The notes under the pieces: model-generated
What the model was told of the DNA's origin: nothing
Seen by the model: the letters and a program-made list of their open reading frames with translations, nothing else
Database searches by the model: none
Translations under genes and position numbers: made by a program
Source: Marinomonas lutimaris
Lineage (GTDB): Bacteria > Pseudomonadota > Gammaproteobacteria > Pseudomonadales > Marinomonadaceae
Length of the DNA: 64,000 nucleotides
Direction: 5' to 3'
Assembly (NCBI RefSeq): GCF_019426345.1
Contig: NZ_JAHLLW010000019.1
Coordinates: forward strand, 20,538-84,537
Part shown: positions 54,406 to 62,274 of the stretch, in pieces
Position numbering within the stretch: position 1 is the stretch's first letter
How the letters are laid out: every line of letters begins with the position of its first letter

Positions 54406-55340
54406 CCAACGCTTCAGAACAATCAGAATATGCCATTGAAGCCAAGGGATTGAGCAAGCATTTTGGCAACAACATTGCGGTAAATAAACTCGATTTAAAC
54501 ATCCCCAAAGGCAGCATCTATGGTTTTCTTGGACCCAATGGCTGCGGAAAATCCACCAGCATCCGCCTGCTCACTGGGTTATTAGAAGCCAGCGAAGGTG
54601 ACGTCACCATTTTAGGTAAATCGCTATTAGGCCATGAAGAATCGCTGAAAAAGCGCATCGGCTATATGACGCAAAAGTTCTCCTTATACGACGACCTTAC
54701 CGTTCAAGAGAATCTAAATTTTGTCGGTGCCATTTATGGTTTTGCCGGAAAGCGCAAAAAAGCCCGTCTCGAAGAGTTACTCGCGTTATACGATTTAGAA
54801 AAACAAGCGAAACAGTTTGCTGGCTCCATGAGTGGCGGACAAAAACAGCGCCTCGCTCTAGCCTGCGCCACGCTACATTCGCCTGAGTTGTTATTTCTCG
54901 ATGAGCCAACCTCTGCGGTTGATCCAGAAAATCGTCGTGAATTCTGGGAAAGATTGTTCGACCTTTGTGCCGCTGGCACCACTATTTTGGTGTCCACCCA
55001 TTACATGGATGAAGCCGAACGCTGTCACTCTTTGGCAATTATGGAAGAAGGCAATAAACGCGCCGATGGTTCGCCTCAAGCCTTGATGGATGCTATGCCT
55101 GCCACCGTTGTGGAAGTCAGTGGCAACAAGTTAAGACAACTCAAACAGACACTAACCCAGCACCCAGAAATCCTCTCTGCAGCACAAATTGGCGCGCATC
55201 TAAGAGTACTAGTGAAGAAAAAGGTACAAGATCCTCTCAGCCTTATCTCAAAACTCAGTGATGGCAGAGAAACAGTATTAGCACGTCCTAGCCTTGAAGA
55301 CGTATTTGTTACCTGCACCGGAGGGCGTCATGGGGATTAG
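54402..55340 (+). CDS. ABC exporter ATPase (YbhF-like, single domain)
   Basis: This is a 312-residue ATPase of an ABC-2 exporter. Walker A is GPNGCGKST, Q-loop YMTQKFSLYDDLTVQENLNFV, signature MSGGQKQRLALACATL, Walker B LLFLDEPTSAVDPENR and the H-loop STHYMDE. E. coli YbhF has two such domains; this one has one, so it must dimerise. It overlaps the permease gene by 11 bp. Confidence 0.91.
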   Translation: MTNASEQSEYAIEAKGLSKHFGNNIAVNKLDLNIPKGSIYGFLGPNGCGKSTSIRLLTGLLEASEGDVTILGKSLLGHEESLKKRIGYMTQKFSLYDDLTVQENLNFVGAIYGFAGKRKKARLEELLALYDLEKQAKQFAGSMSGGQKQRLALACATLHSPELLFLDEPTSAVDPENRREFWERLFDLCAAGTTILVSTHYMDEAERCHSLAIMEEGNKRADGSPQALMDAMPATVVEVSGNKLRQLKQTLTQHPEILSAAQIGAHLRVLVKKKVQDPLSLISKLSDGRETVLARPSLEDVFVTCTGGRHGD

Positions 55341-56472
55341 TATGTGGATTAGAGTGTATGCTATTTTCATCAAAGAATTAAAGCAGCTCTCCCGAGACAG
55401 AATGACCTTCGGCATGATTATCATGATACCGCTGGTACAACTTATGCTGTTTGGCTATGCAATTAACACCGATGCTAGACACATTCACGCTGGTCTTGTC
55501 GACCTCAGCCAAACATCGGAAAGCCGAGCGGTCGAACAAGCGCTGGTGGCCACTCAATCCGTCGACTTTATTGCTCGTTATCGTTCGATCAAAGAAGCCG
55601 AAGTCGCCATTACCAAAGGCGAGATCAGAGCCGTACTGTATTTGCCAGCAGACATGACTCGCCGTCTATTCAATCACCCGCTCTACGATCATAAACAAAC
55701 TGACTCCCAACTTACTCAGCCAATAGGCCAATGGATAGTCGACGGTTCGGATACCGTCATTGCGTCTACCATCAGAGCATTGCGTAATATGCCTTTGGAC
55801 GAAGTGGCAAACCATACCGCGACACGCACCGCGCCGAGTTTCGAAGTGGTGCAATACTTCAATCCAGAACAAAGAACCGTGGTGAATATTGTCCCAGGTT
55901 TAGTAGCAGTGATACTGACCATGACAATGATTTTATTTACATCGTCCGCCATCGTTCGCGAGCACGAACACGGCAATATGGAGTTTCTCATTACCACGCC
56001 AGTGCGTTCGATCGAACTCATGATAGGAAAAATAGCGCCTTACGTTTTAGTCGGGCTCTTACAAGTCGCTATTATTTTATGCGTGGGTCATTGGGTGTTT
56101 TCTGTGCCGATTAAAGGTAGCATTCTGTCACTACTCGGCAGCTCCATTTTATTCATTTTTGCCAGCTTAACTCTTGGATTGGTGCTTTCCACCATTGCCA
56201 AAACGCAATTGCAATCGATGCAGATGACTATATTTATTCTCTTGCCATCAATATTACTCTCGGGATTCATGTTCCCTTACGATGCCATGCCGGTCGCTGC
56301 CCAATGGATTGCCGAAGCCCTACCAGTCACGCACTTCATGCGCATGATCCGTGCTATCGTCTTGCGAGATGCCAGCCTGCTTTTATTAGGAAAAGATGCC
56401 TTATGGCTAGGATTGTTTACCATAGGTGGAATCATCATTGCATCGTTACGCTTCAAAAAGAAACTAGGATGA
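55330..56472 (+). CDS. ABC-2 type export permease (YbhS-like)
   Basis: This is a 380-residue permease. Six helices are visible: one near the N-terminus (FGMIIMIPLVQLMLFGYAI), then a large periplasmic domain (about 45-180), and five more helices in the C-terminal third with the motif FIFASLTLGLVLSTIAKTQLQSMQMTIFILLPSILLSGFMFPYDAMP. I chose ATG 55330, with GGAGG upstream inside the ATPase gene. E. coli has two permease genes (ybhS, ybhR); only one is present here, so it probably works as a homodimer. Confidence 0.88.
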   Translation: MGISMWIRVYAIFIKELKQLSRDRMTFGMIIMIPLVQLMLFGYAINTDARHIHAGLVDLSQTSESRAVEQALVATQSVDFIARYRSIKEAEVAITKGEIRAVLYLPADMTRRLFNHPLYDHKQTDSQLTQPIGQWIVDGSDTVIASTIRALRNMPLDEVANHTATRTAPSFEVVQYFNPEQRTVVNIVPGLVAVILTMTMILFTSSAIVREHEHGNMEFLITTPVRSIELMIGKIAPYVLVGLLQVAIILCVGHWVFSVPIKGSILSLLGSSILFIFASLTLGLVLSTIAKTQLQSMQMTIFILLPSILLSGFMFPYDAMPVAAQWIAEALPVTHFMRMIRAIVLRDASLLLLGKDALWLGLFTIGGIIIASLRFKKKLG

Positions 56473-56493
56473 CTTTTCATTAAAAGAGACCTC

Positions 56494-57267
56494 TTAAAGT
56501 GTCTTTATATATTGACTTGGCGTAATCCCGAATGACTTGTAAAAACGCTGGCTAAAGCGCTCTTGAGATTGATAACCGCAACGCACAGCAATGTCTATTT
56601 GTTGACGGTAACCTTGTTGCATCAAACTAATAGCATGATTCATACGCACTCGAGTTAACAAGGTTCTAAACTGGGTATTTTCTTCTTTCAAACGACGAAT
56701 CAAAGTCGCCCGACTCATCGAAAAATGCGCAGCGACTTGATCCAATTGATAATCTTGCCATGGCGCTTGCTGCAACAGCTCAGTGATTTTTTGCTCAAAA
56801 GAAACAGCATGCCCTTCAAAGATAAGATGCAGTTTACCCGCTTCGGCCAATTGTTGGTAAAAGCCATTTAACCAATACGCCTGAGTCGTTTCACTCACAC
56901 TTTGTGTATCTAATTCCAGCAAGAAATCAAGACTCGCCATCACAAAACGATTAGGTTTGAAGCGTGGCGAGCATTCATTATCAGCCACCTTGATACTCAG
57001 CTGTATCATGTCTTCTGCAGGTGGCAATAAAAAGCTCATCTGCACGGACAAAAAACGTTCTTTGCTTGGCTCATTTTCAAACGTCAGTTGTTGTCCTGCT
57101 TTCGTTAATAACAAGGTAGAAGAATCAAATTCCAACACATCATCTTGCCAAAATAAACGCTTGCGCCCTGAACGAATTTTGAAAAGGCTAGGAGTAAGAA
57201 TGGCCACATTACGCAGTCGCTGTGTTTGTAAACCGTACACTTGACTGACTTTAAACATGGGACGCAT
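56494..57267 (-). CDS. AraC family transcriptional regulator
   Basis: This is a 257-residue AraC/XylS regulator. The C-terminal DNA-binding domain (about 165-255) has WQDYQLDQVAAHFSMSRATLIRRLKEENTQFRTLLTRVRMNHAISLMQQGYRQQIDIAVRCGYQSQERFSQRFYKSFGITPSQY. The N-terminal part has no recognised ligand domain. It lies 23 bp after the PEBP-like gene in the same direction, so the two may be cotranscribed. Confidence 0.88.
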   Translation of the reverse strand: MRPMFKVSQVYGLQTQRLRNVAILTPSLFKIRSGRKRLFWQDDVLEFDSSTLLLTKAGQQLTFENEPSKERFLSVQMSFLLPPAEDMIQLSIKVADNECSPRFKPNRFVMASLDFLLELDTQSVSETTQAYWLNGFYQQLAEAGKLHLIFEGHAVSFEQKITELLQQAPWQDYQLDQVAAHFSMSRATLIRRLKEENTQFRTLLTRVRMNHAISLMQQGYRQQIDIAVRCGYQSQERFSQRFYKSFGITPSQYIKTL

Positions 57268-57290
57268 TTTTACTCCTAATTGGTGATCGA

Positions 57291-57824
57291 TTAACGATTA
57301 TAAGGTGCGACCAACATAGCCTTACCAATTGCCATACTGCGGACAGTGAAACCTGCTAACGCAGCTGAAGCATCAACGCTTAAATCCAGTTTTTCTACTG
57401 GTAATGCCCAAACAGTAAACTGATAACGATGCATATTATCGCCCTTTGGTGGACAGAAACCACCAAAGCCAACGCTACCGTAATCTGATTTCAGCTCTGT
57501 CGCACCAAGCTTAGTTAAATCTGCACCTTGAGCCAAAGACGTCACAGAAACCGGAATATTAAACGCCGACCAATGCCACCAGCCACTACCAGACGGCGCA
57601 TCTGGATCGTACACGGTAATAGCATAACTTTTCGTGCCTTTAGGCGCGTCAGTCCAAGCTAGTTGAGGTGATTTATTATCGCCGTTACAACCAAAACTGT
57701 TAAACTCAAAAGCATGCGGCATCTTTTGCCCCTCTTGAATATCTTGGCTTGTGAGTTCAAATGCATTGCTGCTCATAGACACTAAGCCGCTTAACGCTGC
57801 CGTTATAAGAAATACTTTTTTCAT
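57291..57824 (-). CDS. YbhB/YbcL-type phosphatidylethanolamine-binding-like protein, exported
   Basis: This is a 177-residue PEBP-family protein with a signal peptide (about 1-21, SSNA|F). The ligand-site motifs ITVYDPDAPSGSGWWHWSAFNIP and CPPKGDNMHRYQFTVWAL are clear. Bacterial YbhB/YbcL proteins are named Raf-kinase inhibitor-like, but their bacterial role is unknown. It is followed by AraC and preceded by fisR (139 bp) in the same orientation. Confidence 0.9.
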   Translation of the reverse strand: MKKVFLITAALSGLVSMSSNAFELTSQDIQEGQKMPHAFEFNSFGCNGDNKSPQLAWTDAPKGTKSYAITVYDPDAPSGSGWWHWSAFNIPVSVTSLAQGADLTKLGATELKSDYGSVGFGGFCPPKGDNMHRYQFTVWALPVEKLDLSVDASAALAGFTVRSMAIGKAMLVAPYNR

Positions 57825-57963
57825 GTTTTTCGCCTTACTGTTTCAACCATCAGAGTCGTTATAGTAAGGATTCAAGGCAATACAAACTCGACTACAAGTA
57901 TCTTATTTAAAACATAAAGCGTTTTTTTTGATACTTTACGTAAAATTGCCAGAAAAAAACCAA

Positions 57964-59316
57964 CTATTCTAACTTCCGATACAAGGATCGTAGGCTGATC
58001 CCTGCGACTTTGGCGACTTGCTCTTTATCGTCATGATGAAATGCCATGAGTTCTGATAAGTAGCGTTTTTCGGCGGTTTTTAAGTCCAGCCATTCTCGGC
58101 CTTCGCCAGCGTCAGTAATACTTAACGGTTGAAAAGCGGATGAAGTATCTATTAGCGGATCAAGTTCACGGTCGATCTCCAAGCATTCTTGAATGGTGCT
58201 TCGCTCAATCAAATTCGTATCGGTTAAGAGGATTGCGCGGTTGAGGATGTTGCTTAGCTCACGAATATTACCGGGGAAATCGTGTTGCTTTAACACTTGC
58301 ATCGCTGAGTCGGTCAGATGATATTCCTTGCGTTGACTGATGCGTTTTAACAAGGTGTTGGTTAGCAAAACAAGATCGTCTTGCCGCTCTCGTAAGGAAG
58401 GCACATGAATGGGATAAACGTTGATCCGGTAATATAAATCTTGGCGGAACTCACCTGCTTTGACCATTTGTGCGAGGTTCTTATGAGTTGCACAAATTAA
58501 TCGGAAATTAGTGTGTTTCACGGTTGAAGAACCGACCGGACGAAATGCCCCAGTTTCAATGAGACGCAATAATTTAACTTGCATTGAGAGCGGAACATCA
58601 CCGATTTCGTCTAAAAAAAGCGTGCCACCATTGGCCAGCTCAACTAAACCCACTCGGTTACTGTGCGCGCCAGTAAACGAGCCTTTTACATGACCAAACA
58701 ACTCGCTTTCAAACAAAGAATCCGTCAGCCCGGCACACTCTAACGTCACCATGGAATTACTCGCTCTATGGCCGCCTTGATGAACCGCGTGCGCGACCAG
58801 CTCTTTACCGCTACCGGATTCTCCTAGTAGTAAAACAGACGCGTCGCTGTGACTAACACGAGTAATTTTTTCCAGCATTCGATTAAAAGACTTACTCGAA
58901 CCCACCAATTTTTTGCTGCTGTCTTGCACGCTGGCCACCGACACAGAGCGCAATAGCTCGACAAAAAACAGTAATTGACCTTGGCTGTCATGAATCGGCA
59001 GCATTTCTACATCAACATGCTCTTTGCCTCTGGGTGTTTGATGAATGTGCAACACTCGTTCTTTGCGGCCTGATTGCAAGGTTGCCGACAAAGGACAATC
59101 TTCACCCGCTTCATCACAAGGCACGCTATAGCCATGGGAAACTTCAAAGCAGCGCTTGCTCTGCTGCAAAGGAACATCACCAAATTCGTCTCGATAATGC
59201 TGATTAATGGCAAGAATTCGATAATCCACCGATACTAAAATAGCAGGACAATCGTAGCCCTCTAACATGCTAGCTAGCCCATCAAAGGAAGAAGAATCAG
59301 ACGCGATAACATCCAT
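57964..59316 (-). CDS. fisR: sigma54-dependent persulfide-sensing activator, FisR type
   Basis: FisR proteins sense reactive sulfane sulfur and activate sulfide oxidation genes with sigma54. It has 450 residues from ATG 59316. The N-terminal domain (1-125) carries cysteines C56, C67 and C74, whose spacing (11 and 7) is the same as C53/C64/C71 of Cupriavidus FisR. The AAA+ domain has Walker A GESGSGKE (165-172) and the sigma54 loop GSFTGA (212-217, normally GAFTGA). A Fis-type helix-turn-helix ends the protein. A longer in-frame start at 59361 is less likely. It is divergent from the dioxygenase gene and its sigma54 promoter. Confidence 0.88.
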   Translation of the reverse strand: MDVIASDSSSFDGLASMLEGYDCPAILVSVDYRILAINQHYRDEFGDVPLQQSKRCFEVSHGYSVPCDEAGEDCPLSATLQSGRKERVLHIHQTPRGKEHVDVEMLPIHDSQGQLLFFVELLRSVSVASVQDSSKKLVGSSKSFNRMLEKITRVSHSDASVLLLGESGSGKELVAHAVHQGGHRASNSMVTLECAGLTDSLFESELFGHVKGSFTGAHSNRVGLVELANGGTLFLDEIGDVPLSMQVKLLRLIETGAFRPVGSSTVKHTNFRLICATHKNLAQMVKAGEFRQDLYYRINVYPIHVPSLRERQDDLVLLTNTLLKRISQRKEYHLTDSAMQVLKQHDFPGNIRELSNILNRAILLTDTNLIERSTIQECLEIDRELDPLIDTSSAFQPLSITDAGEGREWLDLKTAEKRYLSELMAFHHDDKEQVAKVAGISLRSLYRKLE

Positions 59317-59332
59317 AAAATACTTGCCATTT

Positions 59333-59361
59333 TTGTCAAAGAATAAAGTCAAATATGACAA
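59333..59361. promoter_or_regulatory. inverted repeats between fisR and the sulfide operon
   Basis: TTGTCA (59333-59338) pairs with TGACAA (59356-59361), and inside lies GTCA-AATA-TGAC (59348-59359). The sites sit about 95-120 bp upstream of the sigma54 promoter at 59455, the distance expected of an activator (enhancer) site. It may be bound by FisR. Confidence 0.45.
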
Positions 59362-59454
59362 TCAACACTACATTAGTCAATTCTAATTTATTATCTAGAT
59401 TTAATATTAAAATAATAAACATAAATATCAATGAGTTAATAAAAACCTTCACCT

Positions 59455-59470
59455 TGGCACGCTTTCTGCC
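59455..59470 (+). promoter_or_regulatory. sigma54 promoter of the persulfide dioxygenase operon
   Basis: TGGCACGCTTTCTGCC matches the consensus TGGCACG-N4-TTGC: the -24 GG (59456-59457) and the -12 GC (59468-59469) are ten bases apart. The transcript would start near 59481, about 60 bases before the dioxygenase ATG. The neighbouring gene fisR encodes a sigma54 activator, so the fit is strong. Confidence 0.88.
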
Positions 59471-59540
59471 TTATCTAAGTTATAAGCTCATCAAGTGACT
59501 AAAACATTTGAGTGTGAAAAATTTGATAACGAGGCGAAAC

Positions 59541-60422
59541 ATGACAAACACGATTGTAACCAAGCCTGATGTAGCGGCTTTTTTTGATAAAGACTCCAAT
59601 ACTTTCTCTTATGTCGTTAAAGATCCGGCGTCTTCTAGCTGTGCCATTGTCGACAGTGTATTGGATTTTGACTATGCCTCTGGCGGTACATCCCACAAGG
59701 GCGCTGACGCCATCATTGAATACGTCACCACGCACAAGTTAAAAGTGGAATGGCTCATTGAAACTCACGTCCATGCAGACCACCTTTCTGCTGCGCCTTA
59801 CATTCAAAGCAAAGTCGGCGGCAAAATTGGCATTGGTGAGCAGATCACTACCATTCAAGAAACCTTTGCCAAAGTATTCAACGAAGGCGCCGACTTCTTA
59901 CATGACGGCTCTCAATTTGATTATTTATTTAACGATGGTGAGCAATTTTATATTGGCGAAATGCAGTGCACCGCCCTGCATACACCGGGCCACACACCAG
60001 CCTGTTTCACCCATGTTTTAGGGGATGCTGTATTCGTTGGTGACACCTTGTTCATGCCAGATGCTGGTACCGCACGTGCCGATTTTCCCGGTGGCGATGC
60101 GGGAATATTGTTCGATTCCGTACAACGAATCTTGGCGCTACCAGAAGATCACCGCATTTTTATGTGCCATGACTACTGCCCAAATGGCCGTGAATTGGAA
60201 TATGAAACTACCGTAAAAGCGCAGCGTGAATTGAACATCCACGTTAAAAAAGGCATCAGCAAATCGACCTTTGTAGATTTACGTGAAACCCGCGATAAAA
60301 CATTGGCCATGCCTCGCCTGATTTTGCCATCGTTACAAATCAATATGAGAGCAGGACACATGCCAGAACCGGAAAACAATGGTTTGTCGTATCTGAAAAT
60401 TCCGTTGAATGCATTCAAATAA
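59541..60422 (+). CDS. persulfide dioxygenase (ETHE1/Blh-type metallo-beta-lactamase)
   Basis: This iron enzyme oxidises glutathione persulfide to sulfite in the cytoplasm. It has 293 residues. The metal motif ETHVHADH (H76, H78, D80, H81), the later H in LHTPGHTPAC, D in VFVGDTLF, and H in FMCHDY are all present, as is DAGTARADFPGGDAGIL. This set is typical of the longer Blh/PDO group. I chose ATG 59541 because GAGG lies six bases upstream; an in-frame TTG at 59508 is unlikely. It precedes the quinone reductase fusion by 81 bp. Confidence 0.92.
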   Translation: MTNTIVTKPDVAAFFDKDSNTFSYVVKDPASSSCAIVDSVLDFDYASGGTSHKGADAIIEYVTTHKLKVEWLIETHVHADHLSAAPYIQSKVGGKIGIGEQITTIQETFAKVFNEGADFLHDGSQFDYLFNDGEQFYIGEMQCTALHTPGHTPACFTHVLGDAVFVGDTLFMPDAGTARADFPGGDAGILFDSVQRILALPEDHRIFMCHDYCPNGRELEYETTVKAQRELNIHVKKGISKSTFVDLRETRDKTLAMPRLILPSLQINMRAGHMPEPENNGLSYLKIPLNAFK

Positions 60423-60452
60423 ACCGTAACGCCAATAGCAACTAACTATAAA

Positions 60453-60474
60453 TAGCCTAATGACCATTAGGCTA
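60453..60474 (+). other. hairpin between dioxygenase and SQR genes
   Basis: TAGCCTAAT-GACC-ATTAGGCTA is a perfect 9 bp stem with a 4-base loop in the 81 bp intercistronic gap. No T run follows, so it may adjust expression of the second gene or protect the first. Confidence 0.6.
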
Positions 60475-60503
60475 AATAATAATTATATAGAGTGAGAACA
60501 ACC

Positions 60504-62144
60504 ATGTTACGCAAACAAATCACAGACAACTATTCCGTATCTGAGCAGATTAACTTAGACGATATAGACGCTTTAGCAGAATCAGGTGTCACACTTATCA
60601 TCTGTAACCGACCGGATGGTGAAGAGGAAGGACAATTACCTTTTGCCGATGTTGCCGCTTATGCAGAAGAAAAAAATATCAAAGCAGAGCACATTCCGTT
60701 TGCTGGCGGGCAAATGAAAGCTTCAGACATCACGGCTTTTCAAGCAGCAATACAAGATGCTGAAAATATTCATGCCTATTGTCGAACCGGTAACCGCTCT
60801 AGCCAAATTTGGCAAGCGGCTCAGGAAGCTTCACCTGCTGATCCTTCCACTCAAGACAATAAAGCCTCTTCCGCAACAGACGATAAAGCACAGCCTAAAG
60901 AAGACAACAAAACAACCGCTCAATACGATGTTGTAGTAGTCGGTGCAGGCTCAGCCGGTATTTCTACCGCCGCCAGTTTATTAAAACGTAAACCTGGCTT
61001 GAAAATTTGTTTGATTGATCCTGCTGAAAGTCATTTTTATCAGCCCGGTTGGACGCTTGTTGGCGGCGGTGTGTTTAAAGCAGCCAATACGCGCCGCAAC
61101 ATGGCCGATGTTATTCCAGCACACACAAAATGGCTAAAAGAAGCGGTAAAAACTTTCTTGCCAGATGAGAACCAAGTCGTACTCGAAAACGGCCAAAAAA
61201 TCGCTTATCAATACCTAGTCGTGGCGGCTGGTATTAAGCTTAACTGGGATGCTATTGAAGGCTTATCAGAGACATTAGGTCGTAATGGCGTGACATCAAA
61301 TTATCGTTACGACTTAGCACCTTATACATGGGATTTAGTTAAAAACTTAAACGGCGGAAAAGCGGTATTCACCCAACCGCCCATGCCGATCAAATGCGCT
61401 GGCGCGCCACAAAAAGCCATGTATCTATCTTGTGACCATTGGTTGAAGAACGACAAACAAAAAGACATTAACGTGTCTTTCTACAATGCGGGCGCTGTAT
61501 TGTTTGGCGTGCCTGAATATGTTCCTGCTTTGGAAAGCTATATTCAAAAATACCAAGTGAATACTCACTTCACTCACAACCTAGTCAAAGTGGACGGTCC
61601 GAATAAACGCGCCTATTTTGCCACTACAGATAAAGATGGTGAAAAAAGCATCGTGGAGACCGAGTTCGATATGTTACATGTTTGTCCACCACAGACGGCA
61701 CCTGACTTTATCCGCAATAGCCCATTGGTCGATGCGGCAGGCTGGGTCGATGTGGATAAAGAAACCTTGCAACACACCCAGTTCAAAAACATCTGGTCAT
61801 TAGGTGATGTCAGTAATACGCCAAACGCAAAAACCATGGCAGCGGCTCGTAAACAAGCACCAGTCGTAGCTCAAAATATTGCCGATGCCATAAACGGAAA
61901 TACGCTAAGAGCCATTTACGACGGTTACGGCTCCTGCCCGCTTACCGTTGAACGCGGCAAAATTGTCTTGGCGGAATTTGGTTACGGCGGAAAGCTGTTA
62001 CCGACCTTCCCGACATGGTTTAACGATGGCACCAAACCCACTTATCTCGCTTGGGTGCTGAAAGAAGACTTACTGCCTCCTTTCTACTGGCACGGCATGC
62101 TGAAAGGCTATGAATGGTTCGTAAAACCGACAATGCGTAAGTAA
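60504..62144 (+). CDS. fusion: DUF442/rhodanese-phosphatase-like domain plus sulfide:quinone oxidoreductase
   Basis: SQR oxidises sulfide to persulfide and passes electrons to the quinone pool. The protein has 546 residues. Residues 1-105 are a DUF442 (Blh-type) domain with the active loop CRTGNRS (C93). A flexible acidic linker (107-140) follows, then SQR type II: FAD site GAGSAG (147-152), and the redox cysteines C298 (PIKCAGAPQKAMYL) and C478 (YDGYGSCPL), spaced like C201/C379 of human SQR. The start is ATG 60504, not the in-frame GTG at 60492. DUF442 is often fused to or next to PDO; here it is on SQR. Confidence 0.91.
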   Translation: MLRKQITDNYSVSEQINLDDIDALAESGVTLIICNRPDGEEEGQLPFADVAAYAEEKNIKAEHIPFAGGQMKASDITAFQAAIQDAENIHAYCRTGNRSSQIWQAAQEASPADPSTQDNKASSATDDKAQPKEDNKTTAQYDVVVVGAGSAGISTAASLLKRKPGLKICLIDPAESHFYQPGWTLVGGGVFKAANTRRNMADVIPAHTKWLKEAVKTFLPDENQVVLENGQKIAYQYLVVAAGIKLNWDAIEGLSETLGRNGVTSNYRYDLAPYTWDLVKNLNGGKAVFTQPPMPIKCAGAPQKAMYLSCDHWLKNDKQKDINVSFYNAGAVLFGVPEYVPALESYIQKYQVNTHFTHNLVKVDGPNKRAYFATTDKDGEKSIVETEFDMLHVCPPQTAPDFIRNSPLVDAAGWVDVDKETLQHTQFKNIWSLGDVSNTPNAKTMAAARKQAPVVAQNIADAINGNTLRAIYDGYGSCPLTVERGKIVLAEFGYGGKLLPTFPTWFNDGTKPTYLAWVLKEDLLPPFYWHGMLKGYEWFVKPTMRK

Positions 62145-62200
62145 CGAGAGCTTCAATGTTTACGATCAGACGCAAGTCTATTCTTTGCCAACAGACACAA

Positions 62201-62235
62201 AAAAATCCAATGGCGTGGCGGCCATTGGATTTTTT
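62201..62235. terminator. bidirectional terminator between SQR and the edge gene
   Basis: ATCCAATGGC (62205-62214), loop GTGGCG, GCCATTGGAT (62221-62230), flanked by A and T runs on both sides. It can end both converging transcripts. Confidence 0.9.
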
Positions 62236-62274
62236 ATGAGTGTTATAAGCCGCCAAATTAGCGTTTTATGTAGA

